NCBI RefSeq assembly: GCF_963082655.1
Contig: NC_081552.1
Coordinates: forward strand, 194,522,098-194,586,097
From: Stomoxys calcitrans
Lineage: Eukaryota; Arthropoda; Insecta; Diptera; Muscidae
DNA length: 64,000 nt
Direction: 5' to 3'
Position 1 is the first letter of the stretch. The number at the start of each line of letters is the position of its first letter. A program made the position numbers and the translations under genes. The notes beneath the pieces are model-generated. The model had not been told where the DNA came from. It did no database searches and saw only the letters and a program-made list of their open reading frames with translations. Shown one piece after another: positions 43,505 to 53,494 of this stretch.

Positions 43505-44700
43505 GGTTAAATAGAACAAGTTATAGTCCGATTCGGATCATAAATGAATGCTCAACATTGTAAAGTTCATTCGGATAAGCATTGTTGTTAGAAAAAGTTC
43601 AGTTCATTCGAATAAGAATTGCGCCTTGTAGGGGCTCAAGAAGCACAATCGGGAGAAAGGTTTAAAGGGGAGATGTATAAAACTATAGATCGATTCAGAT
43701 CATATTAGACACCTATCTTAAAGGTTATGAGCGAAGCCGTTGTACAAAATTTCTGCCAAATCGGATGAGAATTGCGCCCTCTAGAGGCTCAAAAAGTCAA
43801 GATCCCAGATCGGTTTATATGGCAGCTATATCAGGTTAGGTACCGATTTGCGTCATACTCATCAAAATTTTTGGAAGTCATATTAAAACACCTCATGCAA
43901 AATTTCTTACAAATCGGATGAGAATTGCGCCCTCTAGAGGCTCGATTTATATGGCATCTATATCAAAACATGAACCGATTTGAACCATACTTAGCGTAGT
44001 TGTTGAATGAGAATAACGCGAATGAGAATAACGCCCTCTAGACACTCAAGAAGTCAAGACCCAAGATCGATTTATATGGCAGCTATATCAAAACATGGGC
44101 CTATTTGAACCATACCTAGCGCAGTTGTTGAAAGTAATACCAAAACACTACGTGCAAAATTTCAGCCAAATCGGATGAGAATTACGCCCTCTAGAGCCTC
44201 AAGAAGTCAAGACCTAAGATCGATTTATATGGCAGCTATATTAGGTTCTTGACCGATTTGAACCGCACTTAGCACAGTTGTTGGAAGTGAAAAATTTCAG
44301 CCAAATCGGGCAAAAATTGCGGCTTCTAGGGGCTCAAGAAGTCAAATCGGGACATCTGTTCATATAGAAGCTATATCAGGTTAGAGACCTATTTGGACCA
44401 TACTTAGTACATCTGTTGAAGTTCATAACCGAACACGACATGCCAAATTTCAGCCACATTGCACTCAAATTTTGGCTTCTAGGTTCTCAAGAAGTAAAAA
44501 CGGGAGATCGGTTTTTATGGGAGCTATACCAGTTTATACACCGATTTGGACCATACCATTTGGAACAGTTATTGGAAGTCATAACCGAACACTACATGCC
44601 AAATTTCAGCCAAATCGGACAAAAATTGCGGCTTATAAAGGCACGATGTCAAATCGGGCAAACGGTTTGTAGGGGGCTATATCAGGTTCTTCTTCTCTTT
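43505..44700 (-). mobile_element. DINE-1-like internal array, both ends missing
   Basis: About seven units (TTGCGCCCTCTAGAGGCTCA, GATCGGTTTATATGGCAGCT, TTTCAGCCAAATCGG). Two units near 43920-44040 are partly deleted. The right edge is cut by a SINE-1 insertion at 44701. The frame ORF at 44416 again has QEVKTGDRFLWELYQF. Confidence 0.8.
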
Positions 44701-44940
44701 GGAGGTCACCGTAGCGCAGAGGTTAGCATGTCCACCTATGACGCTGAAGGCCTGGGTTCGAATCCTGGCGAGACCATCAGGAAAAAAGACGTGTCGCACT
44801 ACGGCACGCCGTTCGGACTCGGCTATAAAAAGGAGGCCCCTTATCATTGAGCTTAAACTTGAATCGGACTGCACTCATTGATATGTGAGAAGTTTGCCCC
44901 TGTTCCTTAGTGGAATGTTCGTGGGTAAAATTTGCAATTA
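44701..44940 (+). mobile_element. SINE-1 copy, most complete (240 bp)
   Basis: GGAGGTCACCGTAGCGCAGA, GGTTAGCATGTCC (A box) and GGGTTCGAATCCTGGCGAGA (B box) make a 64-bp tRNA-like head (44711-44774). Body: CACTACGGCACGCCGTTCGG, CTATAAAAAGGAGGCCCCTT, CTTGAATCGGACTGCACTCA, GTGGAATGTTCGTGGGTAAA, ending TTTGCAATTA. Transcribed by RNA polymerase III if active. A tRNA finder might flag the head; it is not a tRNA gene. Confidence 0.85.
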
Positions 44941-45985
44941 GCAATTATCGAAACCATGTGTAAAGTTTCAAGGCCACAGGTGGTCCGGGCTGTTTTTGGA
45001 AGGGCCCTCGGCATTACGAAGAACTGTTCGGGCTGCCAAATCTTCACTTGTCATCCGATTTCCAAAATTCATCTTGCAGGTGGTCTCGATAACTCCTCAA
45101 ATAGAATATCTAAGGTCAAAATTTCTATACAAAAACTCTTTCTAAAGGCGCAATTTCAAAGAAATTTCTCTTACGACAATATTTCACTTGAAAGTTAATA
45201 TTGGGATGTATGGCTCGTAACTTTTAGTTCAAAGTCCACTCATTTGAATATTGTGCTGTAAAGCTGCATGTCCCATTCGGGGATCATTTGGCGGCTCAAA
45301 TACACTTATCCTCAAATTTGGACTTTAGATTCATACTCTACTTCCGAATACCTTTCATATGAAACCAATGTTGTATCAATCATTTGGGACCGATTGGGTT
45401 TAACCCGTTTCGGTTTAATAACGAAGTACCTCATAATCAGATGAGAATTGAGCGCCTAGGGGCCCAAGAAATCAAATCAGAAGGTCAGTATATATGGGAG
45501 GTTATACGTTTGAAAGAGCTTACAACAGATGGACCGACAGCAAAAAGACATAAAACTGAAGTATTTTTTTTATAAATGTTTTACATACTTTTCCGATTAT
45601 TTTCGTAGACATGTCGATTAAAAGTCAATATTACAGATCATAATCAGCTGCTACGTTTTACTGGTTACTCAAAGTAACAGCAAATTTGAAAAACAACAAT
45701 GCATTGATTTGTATGCTATCACAATAGTAGCCAGCACTAAATATTAATACATATTTTAATGGAATAACCGGCCATGATTATTTTAGACCGTTTTTTCAAA
45801 GCATCAATGCAGCCACCAAACACCCCAAAAGTGGGTGAAAGCAAAGCACGCTAAGTATCAAGCTTACAGCACAAAGCTTACTTGAGCACACCAAAATCTA
45901 AAACAAATTAATAATATTTCATTCTTTTTCTCCTTCTTCTTCTTTGTGATTTTATGGTGTGTGTTTTTCTTTTGTAAAACATTAG
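44941..45985. other. End of paramyosin intron 4
   Basis: An R2-like fragment is at about 45230-45380 (CATTTGGCGGCTCAAATACA). A short DINE internal unit is at about 45380-45505 (CAGATGAGAATTGAGCGCCT, TATATATGGGAGG). The remainder is AT-rich and ends in a poly-pyrimidine tract before the CATTAG acceptor of exon 5. Confidence 0.5.
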
Positions 45986-46857
45986 GGCCGAGAAAGAAAA
46001 GGCCAAATTCCAAGCTGAAATCTATGAGTTGCTCAGCCAAATCGAAGTCTGCAACAAGGAGAAGATCGTCTCCAGCAAACATGTCGAACGTTTGGAAGTC
46101 TCCATCTCCGAAATGAATATTAAGATTGAGGAACTCAATCGCACCGTCATCGACATCACCTCACACAAGTCTCGCCTCTCGCAAGAGAACATTGTCTTGA
46201 TCAAGGATGTCCAAGATCTTAAGTCCCAATTGGAAACCGTCTCATATTCCAAGAGCCAGATTGTCTCCCAATTGGAAGACTGTCGTCGCCGTTTGGAAGA
46301 TGAAGATCGCCGTCGCTCCATGTTGGAATCTCAACTTCATCAAGTTGAAAGCGAATTCCAATCTGTTCGCCTTCAAATTGAGGAAGAAACTGAGGCCCGC
46401 ATTGACTTGGAACGTCAGTTGGTCAAGGCCAATGGCGATGCTGCCAACTGGCAAAACAAATACTCTGCCGAGGTAGCCGCTCGTGCCGAGGAGTGCGAGG
46501 AAATCCGCCGCAAATATCAAGTGCGCATCACCGAATTGGAGGAACACTTGGAATCCATGATTGTCAAGTTGAACAATTTGGAGAAGCAAAAGACTCGCTT
46601 GTCCAGCGAAGTGGAAGTGCTCATCATCGATTTGGAGAAATCCAACAACACCTGCCGCGACTTGCAAAAGCATGCCGTCTCATTGGAGAAGGAGAACATT
46701 AGCATCAAGAAGAGTTTGGAAGAGACTGTCGTCTTGTATGAGAACAGCCAGCGCGACTTGAAGAACAAGCAAGCTGACTTGCAACGCATCATTCACGAAA
46801 TGGATAAGGTTAAGGATGCCAATGGCCAATTGGGACGTGAGAACAAGAAACTCGAAC
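45986..46857 (+). CDS. Prm: Paramyosin, coding exon 5, the main rod exon (residues 145-435)
   Basis: This is the largest exon: one base completing Arg145, 290 full codons, then one base of codon 436. It starts after a CATTAG acceptor with AEKEKAKFQAEIYELLSQIE and reads without interruption to GRENKKLE before a GTAAGT donor. The whole exon is alpha-helical coiled coil with regular hydrophobic a/d positions and alternating acidic and basic residues, as in the paramyosin/myosin tail family. There is no motor or catalytic domain. Codon use is GC-balanced (many GAG, AAG, CGC), unlike the AT-rich flanks. Several antisense ORFs overlap it and are artefacts of this composition. The protein packs into the thick-filament core with the myosin rod. 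Confidence 0.97.
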
Positions 46858-46928
46858 GTAAGTTTTCAAAAGAATGTCCCTAGATAAGAAATTGTTTTAA
46901 AAACGTTTTTTTTGGTTCACTTTCTTAG
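46858..46928 (+). other. Paramyosin intron 5 (71 bp)
   Basis: GTAAGT to TTTCTTAG, phase 1. A minimal fly intron without repeats. Confidence 0.93.
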
Positions 46929-47056
46929 ATGAGCTCCATGATGCTAAGGGTGCCATTAACGAATTGAACCGTCGCTTGCATGAATTCGAATTGGAGTTGC
47001 GTCGTTTGGAAAATGAACGCGATGAATTGACTGCTGCCTACAAGGAAGCTGAGGCT
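46929..47056 (+). CDS. Prm: Paramyosin, coding exon 6 (residues 436-478)
   Basis: Two bases (AT) complete codon 436 as CAT (His). Then 42 codons follow, from ELHDAKGAINELNRRLHEFE to AAYKEAEA, ending in phase 0. The acceptor is TTTCTTAG and the donor GTAAGC. The preceding intron is only 71 bp, in contrast to the multi-kilobase introns upstream. The sequence is typical rod coiled coil with no sign of damage. Confidence 0.95.
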
Positions 47057-47120
47057 GTAAGCATACAAAGATTTGCGAAATAAACAAAGCCTAAACATCT
47101 TTGGTTTTTTCTCCCAACAG
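47057..47120 (+). other. Paramyosin intron 6 (64 bp)
   Basis: GTAAGC to CCCAACAG, phase 0. Minimal intron. Confidence 0.93.
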
Positions 47121-47233
47121 GGTCGCAAGGCTGAGGAACAACGCGCTCAACGCGTTGCTGCTGACTTCAACCAATTCCGTCATGAAGCTGAGCGTCGCAT
47201 TTCCGAGAAGGATGAAGAAATCGAACTTATCCG
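47121..47233 (+). CDS. Prm: Paramyosin, coding exon 7 (residues 479-515, two bases of codon 516)
   Basis: This exon of 37 codons starts GRKAEEQRAQRVAADFNQFR, ends EEIELI, and then has CG of a split Arg codon (phase 2) before a perfect GTAAGT donor. The preceding intron is 64 bp with a CCCAACAG acceptor. The following intron runs past the end of the window and holds the miniparamyosin promoter and first exon. If I recall the 879-residue Drosophila protein correctly, about 363 residues remain to be encoded downstream of position 64000. Confidence 0.95.
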
Positions 47234-48061
47234 GTAAGTCTTATGTTTAAAGATTTTTTTCTATTCATTACCTATCGCTGTAAGAGAGAACCTCAAAGAA
47301 ATGGATTTGCTTGTGGGAAAAATTTTGAAAGAATGGAATTTTGGTAACCAAATCTTACTAAATTTTTGATATTAAATATTATATTATGATGTATATTAAA
47401 TCCTGAAAAATGATTTGTTGTAGGAACAAATTATGTTGTTGTTGTATATTAAATGTTACTAACTGAAAAATGATTTGTTGTAGGAACAAATTATGCTGTT
47501 GTAGGAACAAATTATGATCATGATAAATATTTCTCATATAGTCCAGTTCACAACAATGATTTCGATCGACAGCCATTATGCACCATTTACGAAGGCATTC
47601 AATTAGACTTTGATACCAACCTCCATCACAGATTGAGCAAAAAATTCACCCAAATTAGTTAAGTTTCCCTACGGGAAATAGGTCAAGTCCCAAACCTATC
47701 TCGGGATAGGTCCTCCTATCACGGGATAGGTCCACTGGTCCCAGTACTCGTCCCCTTACATGGAAAAACCTATCACTTTTATAAAGGATTGTCGCTCGAG
47801 GTGACGAATTGCCACTATTCTTAATTGCTGTAGGATATGTCCTGGGACTTTTCGAAAAGGATGAGTACACTTTGCAAGTATTTTGAAGGGAGATAACATT
47901 ATTTAGCAAATATATTTAACGGATTTTAAAAAATAATTAAGAATCATATGTAATGACAATTCAAACTTTTCATATCCTGTAGGATATGTCCCGTGACAGG
48001 TAACTAATTCTCTAGTATAGGACCGGTACATTTAGGGCAATTGACTACACATTTCCCATAG
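47234..48061 (+). other. Start of paramyosin intron 7 (extends beyond 64000)
   Basis: Contains a 60-bp direct duplication (47403 and 47463; TGATTTGTTGTAGGAACAAA) plus a third partial copy. At about 47640-48010 there is a cluster of the words GGGATAGGTCC and AGGATATGTCC. The cluster may be part of an unclassified dispersed element. No ORF. Confidence 0.6.
47403..47516. repeat. 60-bp tandem duplication with partial third copy
   Basis: CTGAAAAATGATTTGTTGTA then GGAACAAATTATG occurs at 47403 and 47463, and the last 20 bp once more ending near 47516. Confidence 0.85.
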
Positions 48062-49520
48062 GGCTAGGTTAGGTTGAAAAGAGGGTGCGGATATTAATCC
48101 GCCCCATGCCACTATGGGCAAACACCTTGAAAACATTAATCGGTTTGTTGTGCGCTCCTCCAAAAAAAGAAAATCTAAATCAGGAATTCTGTGGTGATAA
48201 CGAAAGCGCTAATTGCTCTCCATACCACGCCCCTAGGTTGGTTCATTCCCGGTTTTATGCCCCACCTAAATGCCGATGTCTGTTGACAGCGAAAGTCGAG
48301 CCAAGAGATAAAAAAATGCTCCAATGTCTCATCATCTTCCCCACAAGCCCTACACATGCTACCACTTGCCGCAGCAATTTTGCTTAAAAGAGCTCGTAGT
48401 GTAGGTGTCCCATTATGATACCGAAAACTTTACTGACCTCCTTCTTCCATCCCTGCAGTAATTGCCTCGTCTTCTCACAATCCGAATCATCCCCTAGGTT
48501 TCACTTCGCCCTGCCGATCGTTTTCCCAATCCACAGCGTTCGTCGCCCAGGTCCTTCACTCGGACTGCATCGACCAGAAAGGCTTTGGGTTAACCAAGTT
48601 TATTGACGTCAGTTCTCTGGCTTTCATTGCCAAATTGCTGCTCTTTCCTTCCCCTTACTCCGCCATGGTCCGGCACCCAAAATAATGAGGAAATTATGCC
48701 AATCTCAGAGAAGGCGTTAGTCTCCTTCTTACACTCCAAGACTAAACGTGACCTTACCGTACTGGTTATTATTGCCCTGATAGCCAGTGATCAAGCAGAT
48801 CTCAGTCACTGGGTTCTCCCCAGACCCTCACTGTCATCTAGCTTTGATCCATCTGTGTTGCTTGATCTTCTAGATGGCAATACCAGAGGTCCGTCAATCC
48901 TAGATTGTGCCGCTGGCAGCATTGCCTCGCACTCCACCTCAAGTGTCGTCTCAAGTATCCGATAGGAAACCTCTTCCATCCCTTACAGGACGTCTCCCCG
49001 ATTATACCGCGATGGTATGACCTCTGTTCCTATCCTCTATGCATTCTCCCATCGTCTTAGGTCTAATAGCCGCAATGGCTGCCTCACACTTAATCTGTAT
49101 GTCAATGGGTCGGATATCTAGTATAGTCTGCAGTGCCCTAGTGGGCGTGGTCCACATCGCTCCGCCTATTCCAAGACAACATTTTATCTGAACTTGTTAT
49201 ATTATCCTAACGTTGCACTTTTTCTCTATTGCAGTCCACCAAACTACTGAGACACAAATACGATTTAGTCCAATCACTCACCTATAGAACCAGTGGACTA
49301 TGCTCGGATTCAGGTCCCATTTTGTGTCTACGACCTATATAGTGCTCAACATCTGAGAGCCTTCTCGGTATGCTTCTGAATGTGACACATCCAATTTAGT
49401 TTCCTATCCAAGATCACTCCTTGACCTTGTCAGATATCGAAATCATTCTACTGAGGAAACGTGGTGCACCAAATTGGCCAACCTTCATCTTCCTCGTTTA
49501 CTTTATAACACTAATTAGTT
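48062..49520 (-). mobile_element. LINE group C, 3' region (RT end, RNase H, C-terminal knuckle), decayed
   Basis: Read on the minus strand it ends with a CCTAACCTAGCCC-like tail. Upstream of this: CRACGEDDETLEHF (zinc knuckle, about 48320-48357), then a damaged RNase H region around 48600-48960 parallel to the better preserved copy at 57765-58654, then polymerase-end sequence to 49520. Many frameshifts. I/Jockey-type by domain order. Confidence 0.7.
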
Positions 49521-49574
49521 TACTTTATAAGTAAAATATTTTGATAAAAGCTCTTACTCTAGTATCTCAAAGGT

Positions 49575-50035
49575 ATGCAAATGAGTCTTCTAGAGGCTAA
49601 CCAAGTAAAAAGCCTTTAAGTTCACTGTTCAAGACGGTTAAACAAAAAATTGGTCTATATGCTAGCTATAACTAAATATTGCCCGATGTTAAACATATGG
49701 GGCATAGATGTGGAAAAGCCTAACAAAGCTCACTGCGCCAAATATTAGCGAATCGTATAATAAAATGGGCCCATTACGGGCCCAAGACCTTAATGGCAGC
49801 TGCATATGTCCAATTTTGGGCCACATTGAACAAGGATGCCAACGAGTCAAGCACAGTCCACTGAGCTAAATTTCAGCGAAATCGAGTAAAAAACGCTGCT
49901 TTAACTTAAATCGGGAGGTCTCTATATATTGCAGCTATGCCTATACTAGGTGCGAATGCCTTGGTACCTAACATAACACATTGAGCTAAATTTCAGCGAA
50001 ATCCGATAATAGAAAATTTGACCATTAACATTCCA
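49575..50035 (-). mobile_element. Degenerate DINE-like array
   Basis: GAGGCTAACCAAGTAAAAAG marks the left end. Units with TAAATTTCAGCGAAATC occur at about 49866 and 49986. It is joined directly to a SINE-1. Confidence 0.5.
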
Positions 50036-50289
50036 TAAACCAACAGTGGCAAACTTCTCACATGTCAATAAGTGCTGTTCGAATCAAGTTTATGCGCTTT
50101 GATAAGGGACCTCCTGTATATAGCCGAGTCCCAACGACGTACCGCGGTCCGACACCTATTTGGGCAGAAGTTCTCAAATAGTGCCTGCATTGTTTTCTGA
50201 AAATTGTTTTATGATATTACCGCCAGCGATGGAAACCAGGCGTTCACCATCATAGCCGGACATGCTTACCTCTGCACTACGGTGGCCTT
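50036..50289 (-). mobile_element. SINE-1 copy, diverged full length
   Basis: Minus strand: AAGGCCACCGTAGTGCAGAG, GGTAAGCATGTCC, then a damaged B box (CTGGTTTCCATCGC), ending with the CATGTGAGAAGTTTGCC region at the left. Confidence 0.72.
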
Positions 50290-50400
50290 CAAGCCGATAA
50301 TAAATGCACCTTTCATGGGCCCAAAACTTAAAATTGACAGTTCGGTATATATGGCAGCTATATCCATACATAGTCCGATTTTTACCACTGCTTCTTTAAT
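50290..50400 (-). mobile_element. DINE-like fragment, GGGCCC subtype
   Basis: AATGCACCTTTCATGGGCCC and GGTATATATGGCAGCTATAT match, in reverse, the unit of the 9.3-11.2 kb copy. Confidence 0.5.
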
Positions 50401-51296
50401 TGCTATGATCTCTGCTTGATACATACAGCAGTGGTTGGGTAACGTTATCGATATGACCAGTCCAAGTTCTACAGAGTACTTCTCAAATTCCACCAGGTCA
50501 TATAGAATCTATGTAACTTCTATTATCTGGTATATTATAGCGCCTATACATAGGTTCTGTAAAGAATAGTGATACAGTAGTTTCTATCAAAAAGTGGCTC
50601 AGTATCGCTCCCCTACACACTTAGTCCTTAATATTTAATTCATATTCGTACACTACTCTCAAATACCTTTCATTTGATACCCATATCATTCCAATCGGTA
50701 CACATGCCCGTTTGGGTGGGGCGCTCCCCCTCGTTGTTTGGCCTCAAACATTACTTTTAAACAAATTCGAAATATTGCTTTTATCGCAACACCTATTTCA
50801 GATGCCTGGCGATATGAAAACAGTTTAAGAAACAGGTGCCACATATATCAGAGATCTGGTAATTAAAACAAAGGTTAGGGTTTGGGGGACATTCTATTTA
50901 TATCCGAGTCTGAATGGGATGCCGCGAAACACTTTCCGAAGAGATGTTTTACATGGGTTATGGTCCTGCAAATTTCGCCAGCATTGGAGAGGAGGTAATC
51001 AACAACCGCTGATATTCCCACAAGCCTTCCACCTAGCATAACTCTGTACAACAGGTGGATATGATACATATTTAAATCAGATTCGTAATCTACTCTCAAC
51101 TACCTCTCATCTGATACCCATATTGTTCCAAACGGTACACATGCCTGTTTGGGTGGGGCGTTCCCCTATGTTGTTTTGTCTGAAAAAAAAAACTTTTTTT
51201 TTAAGAAATTCGGGTTTTTGTTTAGTCGAAAAATCGTTTAAAACGAAACCCTTATTCAAAGATCTGACGTTTTTGAAAGAATGTTAAGGGAGAGGA
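50401..51296. mobile_element. R2-like repeats around a SINE-1 fragment
   Basis: R2 phrases at about 50620-50760 (ACTCTCAAATACCTTTCATT, GTTTGGGTGGGGCGCTCCCC) and again at 51055-51190 (GTTTGGGTGGGGCGTTCCCC). Between them, at 50888-51032, is a minus-strand SINE-1 body fragment. Part of 50401-50600 resembles an RNase H-end LINE fragment and is not resolved. Confidence 0.5.
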
Positions 51297-51500
51297 ATTA
51301 GGGACATTCTTTTTATAGCCGAGTACGATTGAAAAAAATAAGGTGAGGGATTGGAAACATTCTTTTTGTAGCCTAGTCCAAATGGGGTCCTCCATACCCT
51401 TTCCGAACAGATGTTTTACATGGCTAAAGGTTTCGCAAATTTCGACATCATTGGTGAGGAAGTAATCAACTGCCTCTGACATTCCCGCAAGGCTTCCACC
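51297..51500 (-). mobile_element. SINE-1 body, duplicated segment
   Basis: GACATTCTTTTTATAGCCGA at 51303 and GACATTCTTTTTGTAGCCTA at 51357 are repeats of the same SINE segment, followed by CCGAACAGATGTTTTACATG. No tRNA-like head is left. Confidence 0.55.
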
Positions 51501-51904
51501 TATATAATAGGTGGACCTATGCGACTTGATTTCCTTTACAATATTGACAACAAAGAGAATACAGCTAATAGATCGTTTAATAATAAAACACCATTTATCC
51601 CGATCAAAATTGGAAATAAAGGTTTAAAAATAGAATATAAAACGAATATTTAACACATATTTATTGTTATTGCTTTTTATTTATTTATTATTTTTATATG
51701 CAATAATTTGACTATTATTATTATGTATTATCTATTGTTGTATGAATCTCTAAAAATGAATACATATATTTATTTATTTAAGCACTCCTTCGATTTTTAA
51801 ACCTTATATTTCCGACTTTAAACAAAAGCTTTTCTTTAAATCTGACCTTTAATATATACCAGAAAAAAAGAGAGAAAAATAATGTTTATAAAGAGATAAT
51901 ACGA
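51501..51904. other. AT-rich intron stretch
   Basis: Very AT-rich with TTATTTATTTATTA words. No feature recognised. Confidence 0.5.
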
Positions 51905-52195
51905 CTGGTTTGAATCAAGACAGGTCATGTGAGAAGCCGTTTGGGTTGGCAACCCAAACACAAAATTCGTATAAAACTTTGGGGTCAAATAAACATGGGG
52001 GACGCCCTTCCCAAACGGATATGTTTACCGATTCGGATAATATGGGTATCAAATGAAAGATATTTAAGAGTAGAGTACGAACTTGATATTCCAATTCGAC
52101 CTCACGTGTCGGTCAACATGCACCAAAAATCGGTAAACATGCACCGATTCGGGCAATATGGGCATCAAATGAAATAAATGAATAAAAAATCTTTT
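51905..52195. mobile_element. R2-like repeat in reverse orientation
   Basis: GGACGCCCTTCCCAAACGGA, ATATGGGTATCAAATGAAAG and TAAGAGTAGAGTACGAACTT are the reverse complement of the R2 phrases seen at 50640-50740. A GTTTGGGTTG-G-CAACCCAAAC hairpin is at about 51938-51958. Confidence 0.5.
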
Positions 52196-52229
52196 AGAAA
52201 CTCACTTAGAAATTCTCACTCACTCACTT

Positions 52230-52342
52230 AGTCCATTGTAATACCACAGTAGCGGCAGATGAAGGCCTCTGGTGGGGATCGAACCGGGGACTCACGCACA
52301 GGCAATCTGGGCACTCTATCAACTCGGCTACCGATGCGATTA
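52230..52342 (-). mobile_element. SINE-2 copy
   Basis: Minus strand: GCATCGGTAGCCGAGTTGAT, AGAGTGCCC (A box), CCCGGTTCGATCCCCACCAG (B box), AGGCCTTCATCTGCCGCTAC. Head of about 75 bp looks tRNA-like, but arms do not all pair and the body continues as in the copy at 33557. Confidence 0.72.
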
Positions 52343-52384
52343 AGGCGTAATGAAGTATTGGACTAATCACGCTTCGATAGAGTC

Positions 52385-52800
52385 ACTGGAATATCCTTCG
52401 ATTCAGGCCCCATTTTGAGACCGACTTTCTAGTTCCCTATAACTGTGAGCCTCCCCGATACGCTCCTGAATGCCACATCTCCAATTTAGTTACCTGTCTC
52501 AAATCTCTCCTAACTAATTGTTCTTGTCAAATATCGAAATCGTTTTACTGAGCAGGCGTGAGGCGTCCATTCGTCTTCCTCGTGAACAGACAGATTTAAG
52601 TCTTCTTTGGGTTTACATTGAGCTGTGGCTGCCCACACTTAATCTGCATATCTATAGATCGGATATCTAGAATAGTCTCCAGTAGTGGGCATAGTCCTCA
52701 ACGCGCTGCCATAGCAAGACGCCATGTTCTCTGCCATGTTCTCTAAACCTGTTGCATTATCCTGACATTGCACTTCTTCTCCATAAACCAAACTACTGAG
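52385..52800 (-). mobile_element. LINE group C reverse transcriptase fragments, order permuted
   Basis: 52390-52600 matches 49300-49500, whereas 52620-52800 matches 49085-49265. The two blocks are therefore exchanged relative to the other copy. No ORF. Confidence 0.6.
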
Positions 52801-52859
52801 TCGTAAGTAGGTTAGGTTAGGATAGAATGGCATTCCATTAGACTTATTTAGACAATCAA

Positions 52860-52950
52860 GGCCTATGGTGAAAATCGACTGCATACATTGATATGTGAGA
52901 AGTTTGCCCCTGCTGCTTAGTGGAATGTTCATGGGCAAAATTTGCAATTA
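52860..52950 (+). mobile_element. SINE-1 3' fragment
   Basis: CATTGATATGTGAGAAGTTT, GCCCCTGCTGCTTAGTGGAA and ATGGGCAAAATTTGCAATTA match the end of the copy at 44701-44940. Preceded by an isolated GTTAGGTTAGGAT (about 52808). Confidence 0.75.
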
Positions 52951-53494
52951 CATTTGAGCTGTTGGATGTACTTATGCCTACCAAAATCTTCACGAAATAC
53001 GGGCTAAATGGATCCTTCAAAAGGCACAGCCTTCATGTAGACCGATCATCTCTAATTTTACTTTTGGTGCCCCATAATGTTTGCTGAGTTGCATGAAGCT
53101 TTGTGCGTAAAGTACGCTTATGACCTGCAACACCTACATGCGCAAGACATACATCACGGTTCTCTCAATGGGGGAATTAAGAAAAAATACCAAACTTAAT
53201 TCCCCATTGATGTTAACATAACAAATTTGCTATTTTTACCATTGCTCTACAGGAGCTTCATAAACTTACTTAAAGACTAGTTTAAAAATAAATTTCCAGG
53301 TAAATTAATGTAAAATTGCTACAAAATAAAACATTATCCTCAAATTATATTCTAATTAAGAATTAGCTTAAGTATAATAAACATACTCTTGTATATGAAA
53401 AAAAAACACTCCCTCTATGAGTTTTGGCACAATTTGTTTTCAGTTTTAAGACAAACAACAACACAATATCCAAACACTTATTAAATTTCCTATA
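52951..53494. other. Unassigned intron 7 stretch
   Basis: Possible degenerate DINE remnant at 52980-53070 (TTCATGTAGACCGATCA). The rest is AT-rich without features. Confidence 0.4.

Noticed and set aside
44711..44774. tRNA gene candidate (also at 31561-31632, 59199-59262 and 52264-52340)
   Set aside because: A and B boxes are present, but acceptor and anticodon stems do not pair properly and the same head is followed by the same SINE body in several places.
46242..46673. 143-codon antisense ORF over paramyosin exon 5
   Set aside because: Shadow of a GC-balanced coiled-coil exon; antisense ORFs are expected with GAA/GAG/AAG codon use.
48085..48965. + strand ORFs of 60-120 codons near 48-49 kb
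   Set aside because: Reverse shadows of the minus-strand LINE group C copy.
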